Positions 1-35,329 of a stretch of 64,000 bases of DNA are shown here, in pieces (positions within the stretch are counted from its first letter, which is position 1; every line of letters starts with the position of its first letter). Location: positions 3,596,001 through 3,660,000 of the forward strand of contig OZ176054.1 of the NCBI GenBank assembly GCA_964247055.1. The letters run 5' to 3'. The translations under genes were made by a program, and so were the position numbers. A model generated the notes under the pieces. That model was given only the letters and a program-made list of their open reading frames with translations, was not told the DNA's origin and searched no databases. The DNA comes from Paragordius varius. Its lineage: Eukaryota; Nematomorpha.

Positions 1-113
1 TTTAATTGTAATATATTTAAGAAGACTAAAGATAATTAAAATGATACACATACATAATACTTCCATATTTCCTATTATTGAGGGGGACCTATAAATTTTA
101 TTTTGCATTCTAG

Positions 114-22671
<22,558 letters not shown>

Positions 22672-25376
22672 AAAAAAATCAAAGTTATTCAAAATGACCA
22701 AGTATTTGAAGAAAAAAATACGATATCACAATATTATGCAAAATTTTACAAAACTGCCATTGTTTAACATGATGCCCCCGCGCATTAACTTCAAAAAATT
22801 TAATCAATCATCTAATCTAATTTGTCTTTCAAGCAAAATTTTAAACCCATCATTAGCCTACTTTAATAATTATTTTTATAATCCAAATATTTTTGGATAC
22901 GAAAAATTTTTTTCAGGGATTAACATTATTTGAATATTTGTTTTAATCAGCTCAGCTGTAAAAATTGTATAATAATAATTGAAACATCACAAACGCCAGT
23001 GTATTAATCCAAAAATTAAGTATTACATTATTTAGTGACCTCATAAACACATCCTTTACGCATACACATTCATATATTATATAACTGTGCTTGCGTTATA
23101 TAATCATAATTCAGGTTTAACTTTTATTATATCTTGTAATTTTGATATTATATTTTTTATTTAGCAAGAATATTTTGTTTTAATTGATATTTTATGTTTG
23201 AATATGTGAGTTTTTCAATAATTTTTGTAATAAATGCCATATTTTTTGCTTAATTTGTAAATGGATTATTATAAATGCCAGTGAATATTTTATAAAATAA
23301 AAATTAAATCCTAGCAAGAAATTGGAACTTGTATTTTTTTATCCATTAAGGGGAAGTTATTAAATAAAAAAATGGTAAAGGTAAAACTTTTCCAAATTTC
23401 ATCGATTTGAAAACGATCATTTTAAATATTTAGCATAACACAGGGTCTTTTCTTGCTTTGCCTAAAAATGAAGATCAATTTTTATCGGGCCATTTTTCTG
23501 AAGCTTGTTCAATATTGTCCATAGATCAGTTTGATATAATTGATGTAAAGTTTTGGAATTTAATGTTTTCACTATGTATTATACTCTTTGGTTTAGTAAA
23601 TACTTTTTAACAATGCTTGTTTGTTTTATTAATATTAGTATAAAGTAAAATTATTTGATCCACAAGATCTAGTCTAATTTGGGGAATTTATTATTTGTTG
23701 CATATAAGCATAATGGTTTAACGCTCTACGATGAATGAACGTTTTTCGGATCGGGTTAGAAATATGTCAACTTAAAATGTTAATGGTTGTCATGTTTAAT
23801 TTTATTCCAACATTTTTCTATGCGTAACTAAATGTTTTTGCAATAATATTGTCGCATAGATGGAAAAGACAGGATCAAATTTTTTTATAATTATATTTAA
23901 AAATCTATGATAAGATTAAAATGGATCATTAATTAACCTTTGATGTATTTGGTATGGAGGATTATTTCATGAGCTCTTTTAACCAATTATATAAAACGCA
24001 ATTTTAATTATTGTAGCAACATTTAAGGTTTTACAATAAGTATATTTTAAAAATGTATTTTCCTTGGTGAAATCAGTATTCAGATGTTTAATTATAATTT
24101 ACAATATTTAATCTGATGCTACAATAAAGAGAGTTGAATCGAAAGCTTATTGCTATGTATTACCATATAATCTCGACCCATATTGCAACCATAGGATTTG
24201 AATTACCACCTATTATGATGTATATTACGGGAAGTTATGATTTCGAAAAGGATATTTGCTCGCTTGTCTCAAATCATACTGAACTCGTAAATAAAAATAC
24301 TTATTTTTAATGTTTGACCGAATCGCATTTAAACAACATTTCGTTGTTAATTTATGTATTAGATAAGTATGCCCAGAGCACAAAATATCCAGATATATAA
24401 TATTCAGACGGTAAAATGTATAAGGATTTTCGCTTTTTTTTGGGGCTTAGACAAACCTTAGAAAGTTTTACTTACGGTAGTCATCTAAAATCGCAAATAT
24501 GCTCACGTGCTATTAATTTTTTTATTAATTATATAGCATTTTATAGTTTCTTTATATTGAAAATGCCTAATTCAACCATATATACGCTAGTGAAGAAATT
24601 TATTATACCATCAATCCAAATCTAAAACAAATTAACTGTTTTTTTATGATTAAAAATTACCTATATAATATATTTAAAAAATGAAATTTTGTTTAGGTTT
24701 TATCAATGTTAGATGTGATTTTAATAAAAAATTAGCTTTAATATTAACTTTAAATATAAACACGATATTTTGCAAGATTATTGTAAATTAAAAATGGCAT
24801 TGAAGTATTTTGATATTTTTTTAATTAAATTTTATTTAGATATTTCGGATATCTTAATTTTTATCAGTATACAAGCATAAATTTCAATTGGGACCGTTTC
24901 TTTCGTTAGGTAAAAAATATCAACTTAAATATAGTATAGGGTATTAAGATACCCCAAATCGAATCGAAGTTATAATGGTCCATTTAAGTGCGTAGACAAA
25001 AAGTGGTTTATTTTGTATTATTTATATATTTAGCTAATACACACATGTCATGTGGAATAAATTTTTACCTTTGGGTTTTACCTTAAAATAAGAATTATCA
25101 AGTATTTTTTGAATAAATTTATTTTTATATTTCTGTTCAGTAATATATAAGTGCAAACTTTTATCATGGTTTCGATTCCTTCCATATTTTTTGAAGTATA
25201 TAATTTTAAACAAACATAGGGTATTCAAACACCCCAATTTGTAACGAAGGACTGAAATGAATGTGGTGTATTCAAGTGTTAATCATACAATATATTGTTT
25301 TGTTAAAAATATATTTTTCATTTATTTAAAAATATAAATAAATAATGTGTAAACAAGGTTTTTTGAAATGTTATCT
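22672..25376. other. Intergenic region after ZSWIM8
   Basis: It holds the ZSWIM8 3' UTR (candidate AATAAA signals, for example near 23230) and an R2 repeat copy from about 24690. Two open stretches have no known relatives that I recognise. One is at 23437-23601 in the plus strand, preceded by TTTAG and open for about 54 codons. The other is an ATG ORF at 24155-24316. A gene built of small exons is possible here, but I cannot support one. Confidence 0.5.
24690..25260 (+). repeat. Interspersed repeat R2, blocks alpha and beta
   Basis: Block alpha (about 24690-24990) contains ATCAATGTTAGATGTGATTT, CACGATATTTTGCAA and TATCAACTTAAATATAGT. Block beta (about 25040-25260) contains TTTACCTTTGGGTTTTACC and TCAAGTATTTTTTGAATAA. 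Related copies are at 27035-27300, 31950-32165 and, rearranged, 56230-57110. No ORF or clear termini are visible, so the class is unknown. Confidence 0.6.
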
Positions 25377-26748
<1,372 letters not shown>

Positions 26749-27965
26749 TTTACCATATGGAGATCTTTTAAAAGATCGATACGTTTAAATTTTACCCCTT
26801 AATAAACTATTCAAATTTGGAATTCTTGCAAATATAACTCGATACAACATATTCATTTCAAACTAATTGCGGTCATAAAACCATTGCAAAAGTTTGCACA
26901 TATATAAAAGTGATGCACTGAAATATAAATAATGATCATTTAATTACTTTTTTTTATGGATAAACTCTTGCAAATTTAATCAGTATGTAATGTGTGATTA
27001 GCTAGGTATAAAAAACGCAAAACAAACCAGTTTTCTTTTTTGTACCAAAATTAGATGTGATAAAAAGTAACTAAGTTAGCGTTAGAATCAAATAAACACG
27101 ATATTTTGCAAAGATGTTGTAAACTAAAAATGACGTCCAAGTTTTCAAACTTTATTTCTTTATATGTATTTATATACATTTAATAGGATAGAAACAAATT
27201 TAAATTGGGATTGTTTCTTTCAGTATTTTTTTAAAAATATCATCTTAAATATAGTGTGGGGCCCTAGATACCCAAATTTGAATCTTTTATACTGATTTTT
27301 ATAAACAAATGATTTAATAAACAACAACGTTCAAAACAATTTATCCGGAACCACCGTAGTGATTGCGATTGTGTATACACGGATCATTTTGCACCTAACC
27401 CTTTTTTTCTTAAATACAAATTATTTTTTCTTGATTTAAAGTAATAAATCTTGACCGGAAAAGGGAATAGTGTGGTTTTTTAAAAATATCTTTTATTTCT
27501 TAAGTTTTGCCTGTATACCTTTAATTTCAATATAAACAACATAGTCTGCTTAACTTCGAAAGATTATAACACGAAAGTGTTATTCGGGAAAATGTATGAT
27601 GATCAGCATGATCTAATTAGTTTAGGCGCGTTCCAAAAAATCAATTTGGAGAACAATGTTTGATAATTAATTTTAAGTAGTTTATTTAGAAGATTAACGG
27701 GGTATAAAACTATTCCATTATGTCATCGCGGACAAAAAGATGAAAAGGTCATGAAGATTAAGTCTACTGCTTTATATATTTTCATAATCTGCAAAATAAG
27801 ATCAATATTATAATTGGTGTGGGTTAGGGCATCAATTATTTCACCAAAAAACTCATATAAACAAAAGCCTTTATGAGTATTTTAATTTCATATTTATTTG
27901 CCAAACCCATAGATAATACTTGTTTAAGATTTATGCTCAAAGTTTCATTTATTTATTTGTTGGTT
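26749..27965. other. Intergenic region between NAT9 and CCDC25
   Basis: Contains the NAT9 upstream sequence and a copy of repeat R2 block alpha (about 27035-27300). The rest is AT-rich with no supported gene. Both neighbours are on the minus strand. Confidence 0.5.
27035..27300 (+). repeat. Interspersed repeat R2, block alpha
   Basis: Shares ATTAGATGTGATAAAAAGT, ACACGATATTTTGCAAAGAT and ATCATCTTAAATATAGTGTG with the copy at 24690. Confidence 0.6.
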
Positions 27966-29643
27966 TCACATGAAATCGTCTTCACACTCAGCGTTGGTGG
28001 TCATTTTTTCAGGTTTCATAAGTGAAGTGTAACTCTTCATTTCAGCCGCATGTTTTCGTTTATCAATTTCTTGGCGTTCGGCTTCACGGGCTTGTCTAGC
28101 AGCGTCACGTAAATTTTGACGCTCTTGTTCGTCTCTTAGTTGGCGCTCTCGCACAAATTGAGCCATTTCAACCTCAGTTTTGGTTTTATTGAGTCGGTTT
28201 ATGATGGCATTTTCTCGTTTATTTACGGTGTACTTCTTAACCTGGAATTGTTGATATGAAAACAATAAACGATATAAATTTATGATACGGTTAGAGTAAA
28301 TATACATTGCTACTTTTTCATTTAATACAGATAGTAGATAAATTAAAGAGTAATATAGTTGGCCTAATATTTTGGCTTTTTCAGCAATTAGCCAATAATG
28401 CTCTATGCTTACGGTATATGGCAATATGTATTAACAAATAGCAATGTATACTGCCTAAAAACTAGCTTTTTAACACTCAATGATATTTTAATGTAATTTT
28501 ATATTTAAGAGCAATAATACCACAAAAATTTTTAAGGTATTAAGCCGAATTTAATATACTTTATTTAGCCTTTTAGGCGCGTTTTACCATTTTTTTAAAA
28601 AAAGTAAAATTGTAAAAAATCAACATCCCAATATTTTTAGCCACCTTACATTTTACCAGCAAAAGTTAAATCTATTTTTAATATAATCTGTTCGTTCCAA
28701 TTGTGTTTTGGAGCTGTCCCAGGACTTTATAATTCACAGTATAAAATATAAGCTTTTATTTCTAATACATGAGAACAATGTAAGATATTTACATTTTAAC
28801 TAACTTTCAAAAACAGTAGATTATAAAAAATTAAGTTCTGGGATATCAAACTATCCCAATTTGTCAACTAGGAAAAAAAGTTAAAAGGTCACAAAATGTT
28901 AAATATTATATTAATTTTGACAAGCGTTTTCTAAATTCCGAATCAATATATAGTATATGAACTTCAATAAACTAAATGGAGATTTTCTTACAAACGCAAT
29001 TTGTTTAAGTTAAAATCTTATGTCCAAATTTATTGACCCGATTTATTCAAAATATATTATAACTTTACAAAGTGGCCATTTTTAATTACAATCTTTACAT
29101 ATTTTTTGATATATAAATAACCTTTTTCATCTAAAAAATGAACATGAGGGATGTATATAGCTATAATTAATTACATTTAAAAGTAGAACTTAACCTTAGA
29201 TCGATCTTTAAAACTAACTTGGCCTGCAACCATATCGTTGGTTTTTAATAAGTTTTCCCAGGGAGTATAAATTACGTCAATATCATTTAATTTGTTACCT
29301 AGAATAGTTTCACATATGTAAACCTTTAATGCTGTTTGCCTTAACCAATTGGCAACAATCTTGTAGCAACGGTAATGGCAAATCATTTATACTTATATTA
29401 TTATTTTCAGTTCTAAGATATACATGAGCAGACGATAGGTCATCAACGTGAAACCTAGGGTTTTAAATATTTAGTACCATATATCTTCGGGCCAACCATA
29501 TTTAATCAAATCCTCGTCTAGAGGTTAGAGAAAGAGGAGAAACTTTCGTATTTATCTTTTCCCATATACAAAATCGCATTTGGTTTTACAGCTATTAAAT
29601 TTTAGATAATACTGTTACCATCCGATTTAAAGTAAAAAACCAT
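27966..29643 (-). CDS. CCDC25: CCDC25 (NFACT-R/DUF814 protein)
   Basis: Small conserved NFACT-R domain protein; human CCDC25 is described as a membrane sensor of extracellular DNA. Exons in transcript order: 29643-29619, 29591-29544, 29517-29478, 29454-29324, 29298-29195, 28241-27966, giving 207 residues against 208 in human. Visible matches are the MVFYF start, [41 protein letters not shown], the signature [20 protein letters not shown], an Arg/Glu-rich coiled coil, and the C-terminus [13 protein letters not shown]...DDFM. Introns 1-4 are only 27, 26, 23 and 25 nt. Intron 5 is 953 nt and contains interspersed repeat R2. The start codon lies 54 bp from a hAT element. Phases close exactly. Confidence 0.95.
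28500..28905 (+). repeat. Interspersed repeat R2, block gamma, in CCDC25 intron 5
   Basis: AAGGTATTAAGCCGAATTTAA, CTAATACATGAGAACAATGT and AAAAAGTTAAAAGGTC recur, diverged, at 56230-57110. This insertion accounts for much of the only long intron of CCDC25. Confidence 0.55.
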
Positions 29644-29697
29644 CCTTAGTGCCAAACGAGGAAAAGTGGTAACGTTCAGCATAATTAAGATATAGAG

Positions 29698-31652
29698 CAG
29701 GGGTGGCCACACTTTTTTTGTCGCGAGCTTTTTTTTTGGCTTTTTTGTTAAAAAAAGAGTTCGCGGTCACCCAGAAATATTTATCAAAAAAACTCAATCA
29801 ACACTTTAAATGATGTATATACCTGCTTTACAGATTAGAGTGACTTGTTTAAACCATTTTAAAATTGTAATTTTTTTATCTATCAACCAAATACAAAAAT
29901 AATTTTAATTAAAAGACAACGGGTTATTAACTACCTTAATTTTTTAACCAACATAAAACACTTCAAAATATTTATTTATTAAATTTCTATTATATGAAAT
30001 TTTACACTATAAAAATTTAAACAATACATTTGAAATTACAGGGGAGAATACATTATGATACAAAAAATAAAAGAAATAAAAAATAGCATTCCAATTTAGA
30101 ACCATAATTTGAACATAAATAAGAGTACATTAAAATTGTATCAGTTTTAATTCTATCCACATATTTTTTAGTAAATCGGCTTTTTCCTAATAAGCGAAAA
30201 TACAACTCGATAAACATCCATATTTAATAAAGAAAAAAATATTTAAAACGCCCGACTGCAAAAAAATTCAGAAAGTTTATCTAAATTAGGTTCAAATGAA
30301 GTCAAAGCAATTCTCAAACATGATTCTAAATGTTTATTAGTTAATTGTGACCTCTGTTTATTTTGATAGCATTCATAATTGAAAAAGCCGATTCACATAA
30401 ATATGTGGATCCAAAAAAAGAATTGAATAATGCAGCGGTTTTCCAAATATGGGGGTATTTATCTTTATTTATAAATTTATATATATCTGATCCTAATGAT
30501 TTTAGATGGATATCGCATTTAACATTTATTAATTCCTCTTCCAACTCTGCTAAATTTGGTACACCAAGAAAGTGGCAGAGTTTTTGAGCAATATATTCAA
30601 CATTATTATTATTATTAAATGGGCATGATAAAAAAATAGCGATGTCTTCAAGTTTATTTATAGATGAAAATCGTTTTTCAAAATCATTAATAAGCAGACC
30701 AATATCATCTGCATATTTTTCAAAAGAGAGATTCTCTATTTTTTCAGACACCGCTGCCAGATTAAAAAAATGTTTTAAATCTCGGTTTTTTAATTGTGTT
30801 TCTACTACTGTTAGTGTTTCCTTAAAAGATTTTAAAGCACCCATCATATCCATTATTGTTTTATCTTTTCCTTGTAATTGGTGTTTAATTTATGCAATTT
30901 TTCCGTGATTCGCATAAAAATGCAAGATCAAACAGCCAATCTTGATCTTTCAATTCAGGGTATGAAAATTTAGAATTCTCTAAAAAAATTTCTATTTGTG
31001 GTAAAAGTTGCCTAAATCTAATTAAAAATGCGGCACGACTCAACCACCTTACATCAGTATGTAATAAAAGTTCTCCATATTCCACGCCGCACTCATTTAA
31101 CAAAATTCGAAATTGGCGGCGGGACAAGCTTTTTGTTCGAATGGCGTTAACAATTTTAAAACAGGGGTTCATTACATGATGGTATTTTAAAACTTTTGAA
31201 CATAAAACTTGATTATGGATTATATAATGGTAATCAATGAACTTGGGAAATGCACTGTGATTTTTACATAAAGCGATAAAGCCGTTGTTAACGCCAATCA
31301 TAGCTGGAGCTCCATCAGTAGTTATAGATGCGAGTTTTACGATGGGAACTTCACGATTATGCTTCTGATTTATGAATAAGCTTTGCTCAAAGTTTTGTAA
31401 TATTCAAGGGAAATGACTGATTTTAAGTAATGCAAATGCTCCAAAACATATGAATTATAATTAATAAAATAATTTTTTTACACCCTTTTCTTAGACGTTT
31501 TTTTTAATTTAAACCGTATTTTTTTGTATTTTAAATTTAAATTCGCTCAGAAGTAGCCAACTATCCGAAAAAAATCAATAAAATTTTTAAAAAAAAATAT
31601 TTTCAGGCGGTCACTTTTTGAGTTGTCGCGGTCACCTCGTTGGCCACCCCTG
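29698..31652 (-). mobile_element. Decayed hAT transposon (hAT-1)
   Basis: Ends are CAGGGGTGGCCA and its inverse TGGCCACCCCTG. The 8-bp flanks ATATAGAG (29690-29697) and GTATAGAG (31653-31660) match at 7 of 8, as expected for a hAT target duplication. The minus strand encodes the middle and C-terminal parts of a transposase related to the GTF2IRD2/ZBED5-like domesticated hAT group. The upstream part is 31301-30885 (LLLHTDVRWLSRAAFLIRF). The C-terminal dimerisation part is 30853-30341 (FGSTYLCESAFSIMNAIK). A frameshift separates the two, and the N-terminal zinc finger is missing. The element is therefore non-functional. Confidence 0.85.
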
Positions 31653-31949
31653 GTATAGAGCGTATTATACCTTCGCTCAGTTAAATATACTAAATATTGT
31701 TTAAACCTCAATTTTTAAACTTCAATACAGCACCTACATTTTAATCATCCAATTCTGATTGGGTTCTTTGAGACCCAAGTTGTTATTATCAAATATTTGT
31801 ATGGTATAAACTGAAACCATTGCAAATGTTTGCAATTTATCACCGAAAGATAAAAAAAGATGTATTTAAAAAACTTGATACTTATATATGGTCAACATGA
31901 CATGTGGGCATTAACCAAATATATAAATAATGTATAACTTTTTTGTTTT

Positions 31950-32165
31950 TATCAATGTTAGATGTAATTTAAAAAATTCAGCTTATATTTAAGCGTTATT
32001 ATTAGGGATGTCAAAATAGTTTGATATGAACTATTTTATCATGAAATTTTATTTTATATATTTTTATTAGATAGAAGTATTCTTGGCACCCTTATTTTTA
32101 TTAGTTTTTTTAAAAATATCAGCTTAATAGTGTTCTTTAAATAGCCCAATTAAAATCAAGGTGCT
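31950..32165 (+). repeat. Interspersed repeat R2, block alpha fragment
   Basis: Contains TATCAATGTTAGATGTAATT and AAAATATCAGCTTAATAGTG, matching the R2 copies at 24690 and 27035. Confidence 0.5.
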
Positions 32166-33218
32166 TACAGCATAGTATTTGTAAAGCTACGTTTTTTTAA
32201 TGATTTTTATCATTTAAAAGCGTAATTTAATCTTAGCCTTTGAATCCTACTGACAGGTATAAAATAGTGAATAAAACATATGTATATATGCACAGGAAAT
32301 TGATTAGCCACATGATTTTTTCGGCACATTAATAGTTTTAGGCAATTTTCGAAAATAGACAAATTATTTGCGGTGCATAAGTGTCACATTCATGTGAAAA
32401 ACTTTTTGGTTAATGACCACTTGTTAAATGTTATTAATAACCAAATTGATTATTTTAAATTCGTAAATTCACGTAATAATCTTAAATACCCACAGAACTT
32501 TGGGTATGCGTATGCCATTACCAACAAGCACAAAAATATGGTCATAACATATCCTATGATACATATTGAGAAATATACACATGATTATAGTTGTGAGCAT
32601 ACGAGACATTTAAAGAAATTTTTCGCGTATTACATGGCCTTTACAAAAAAATCCCGATAAATTCTGATGGTAGAATATATCAGAATTATCACGGTGCTTA
32701 GTTTGTCCCTTATTAATAGTTTTATAGAGTTATTTACAATTTTGCGGTATTGATCCATATCAGAAACTGGAAAAATTTGCTATCATGTTGATATAAATTG
32801 GTAGAAATAAAATCTTGATTCCAAAAAAAATCATTTAAATATATCTAAATAACATATAATAAAAATAATATTTTTTAATACTATAAATTAAAGATGTGCT
32901 GCTACATTTTTGGACCCGTCAAAAATGGGCGAGTTCTCTAAAATAAAGGCAAATAGGCTGAGATTGATAATTTTAACATTAAAAGTTTTTTTGCAAACAA
33001 ATATTAGATTCACTTATAATTGTAATAGCCTAATTATTGAGCATTAAATACTAAGGTTTTCTCGTTATTAAGCGTTTAATGCTCTTTCCCTAAGGTTTAA
33101 TTGTTAAAGTATTATAATTATATTTGGTTACCAGATCTATACCTCCTTATATCCCTGCTATCAATTTGTTAACAATTGATTAAAATTTTGCATTTTCATT
33201 AATTTCTCTTTATAAACC

Positions 33219-33257
33219 ATACATCAACATGGGTATATTATATTCATGTTGATGTAT
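33219..33257. other. Perfect 13-bp inverted repeat (hairpin)
   Basis: ATACATCAACATG, a 13-nt spacer, then CATGTTGATGTAT. It is too short for a normal animal microRNA precursor, and no function is assigned. Confidence 0.6.
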
Positions 33258-33888
33258 AATGTTAAAAAGTTGATTTAAGTATTCAACATTACAATATGAC
33301 TTTAATCCCAAAGAAATTATAGGTATGTTTTCCTTCTTTGTTCGCTTTATATGGTATATGAGGAATCTGATTTATTAAAAAGTGTGACTTAATGAATTGT
33401 GGAGCGTGTGCTCTATAAAATCACCTCTAAATTAATTTTCCAATTTGACCATCAGTAAGAAAACTTTTAATATTCCTCCTTTAGCGTTTAAATATTCTTT
33501 TACCAATTTCCTATTTTTTGGAGCTACTCTTGCATATATCTTTAAAAAGAGTATTCCCACATTTATATGTTACAAGGCCTACTTCACAAACTTGATTTTT
33601 TGTGGACTAAAAAAGCGTTATTATCGCCACGCTTAAATAATTATTATATTTAAGCCACAATTTTCTGAAAATTTAATCATAGGCTCTCCTCATGTATACC
33701 ATAATTTATCTGATGTCAAAAAACTAACGTTATTAATGGCATCATTTTTAATATATCTATTTTAGGAATTCTTAAGGCTCTTAAATCAGACTAACAACCA
33801 TTAGATCAATCTACTAAGACACCCTAATTTTTTTCATATAAATTGTAAAAAAGTATACTTTAAGATAGAATTTATTTAGAGGGCACAT

Positions 33889-34300
33889 TTAATAAATATG
33901 GAATTTTATAGTCACAATCATGTGTTTCAAATAATTAACAAATTTACTCATATCACGGTGAAAATGATTGTGCTTATTTATAACATTAGTCGATGATTTA
34001 TTTATTTTATCATTGTTTTGTTGTAGGTTAACATCAAGCTTTTCGCCATCAATATGATTAAAATTGAGATCAACGAATTCGCGAAATTTGTCATATTTAT
34101 CCATCATCCCTTTGATAAGATTCCAAAATAATCCGTTTGATTACCTTCGACACAGATAAAACCAGGCTTTCCAGACACTACGAAACCATTTAATTTAAGT
34201 CGCTTAGCTTAACACAAAATGGTTTTTCGTTTGTTAGGGTTATATATGTGATGAGATACAATCCATATACGAGAAAAATTATCCGAAAGTATTTCTTTTT
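33889..34300 (-). pseudogene. RWDD2A/B-like C-terminal domain, degraded
   Basis: The minus strand reads SRIWIVSHHIYNPNKRKTIL, then AKRLKLNGF and SGKPGFICVEG. This is the conserved DUF1115 block that follows the RWD domain in RWDD2 proteins. A TAA codon occurs where relatives have Trp (position W of the ILxWAKEL motif). Reading continues in a different frame at FWNLIKGMMDKYDKFREF, consistent with a one-base loss in a T run. The tail to 33889 weakly resembles the family C-terminus. The N-terminal RWD domain is not visible upstream. A 35-nt intron (GTAATC...CAAAG) could restore the frame but would delete conserved residues. I read this as a pseudogene, or a gene with assembly errors. Confidence 0.6.
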
Positions 34301-34797
34301 TTGTAAAGTTTGATTTAGTATTGGAGTTGTTAATATTATCTAATGGTAAAATAAATAGAAAGCGTAAAATTTGGCAATAAGCTTATTTACCCCAAAATGC
34401 ATGTATATAAAAATTCAAAGCTTAATGTAGTGTTTAAAATTAATTTTTAGTTGAGGAGTTTTTTTTGTATTCTGAAGTAAAGGAAACGGGGACATTTTAA
34501 AACTTTTTCTAAATTAGTTTTACGCAAAGTACATGTTTTTTATCTAGTATATATTGAATTTATGTGCCGTAAGGATTCATGACCTTTAATTTTGTTTTTG
34601 AAGGCTATAATGTATTCGATGAAATCCACTTATAAACCGACAAATACAAGCAATGTATTGTCGTATCCAATCCTGTTGGCGTTTCTGCTGTTACCATTTA
34701 TGCGTGGAGGACATAAAAAAGAAGGAATTAATCATTGTTAGCAATCTATCAATTACACCCTTTTATGAATTTACTCTCGAGTTATACATTCCCATAG
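34301..34797. other. Intergenic, no supported feature
   Basis: AT-rich sequence between the RWDD2-like remnant and the kinase fragment. I looked for an RWD domain on the minus strand and for kinase N-lobe sequence on the plus strand and found neither. Confidence 0.4.
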
Positions 34798-35013
34798 GAT
34801 ATATCAAATAGCAATGGTAAGATATACAATTACATATCTGAAATTGATTTTGGTTTGGCGATACGCAAAGGAGACCTTTTCCAAGGTATACAAAAGAAAA
34901 AATGTGACATTTGGGCCTTGGGCATCATCTGCATTGAGATGGGCGATGGAGAACCACCTTATACTAATCTTCATCCATACATTTTGTTGTGGATTTTTTA
35001 TTTTTCTCAATGA
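34798..35013 (+). pseudogene. STE20/PAK-type protein kinase fragment
   Basis: A single open frame of 72 codons contains the DFG region ([12 protein letters not shown]) directly followed by subdomain [22 protein letters not shown]. The latter is diagnostic of STE20/PAK kinases. The activation loop and APE motif that should lie between them are absent, as are the N-lobe and the end of the C-lobe, and a stop follows. I infer a truncated duplicate or processed fragment rather than a working kinase. Confidence 0.6.
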
Positions 35014-35329
35014 TCAATTAAATTACGAAAAATTGCTATATTTTTATTTGGCTTAGACTATTTAACACAAAATTAACAATATACTAATATTAGCACTCAC
35101 TAACACATTGATTATTTAAGGCGAATTTAGAATCAGGAGAAAAGCATTGATGCAATAATTATTCAAAAAGGTACGTCTAACATGCTTTTATAGATTTAAT
35201 GGACTCGCCGAGAGTAGAAATCGTTACAATGATTCCCAAAGATATGATATGTTTAGAATACCCTTTATTAGGCTCTTGCATCATCATTTTTTGTGGAATA
35301 TTATAATTTAATATAGGTTTTGCCAATAA

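Larger units (their letters stand above)
31653..33888. other. Intergenic region with R2 fragment and a perfect hairpin
   Basis: R2 block alpha is at about 31950-32165. An unrecognised 95-codon ORF is at 32373-32660 and shows no family features, so it is not called. A 13-bp perfect inverted repeat is at 33219-33257. No supported gene otherwise. Confidence 0.4.

Noticed and set aside
28242-28424. N-terminal part of the ORF ending at 27966 (about 60 codons)
   Set aside because: It is the read-through of CCDC25 intron 5; the exon begins at 28241, where phase and homology ([10 protein letters not shown]) start.
32373-32660. 95-codon ORF
   Set aside because: No recognisable motif, low-complexity AT-biased composition and no splice-linked neighbours; chance ORFs of this size occur in the region.
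33219-33257. MicroRNA precursor
   Set aside because: The 13-bp stem is too short and no extended pairing flanks it.
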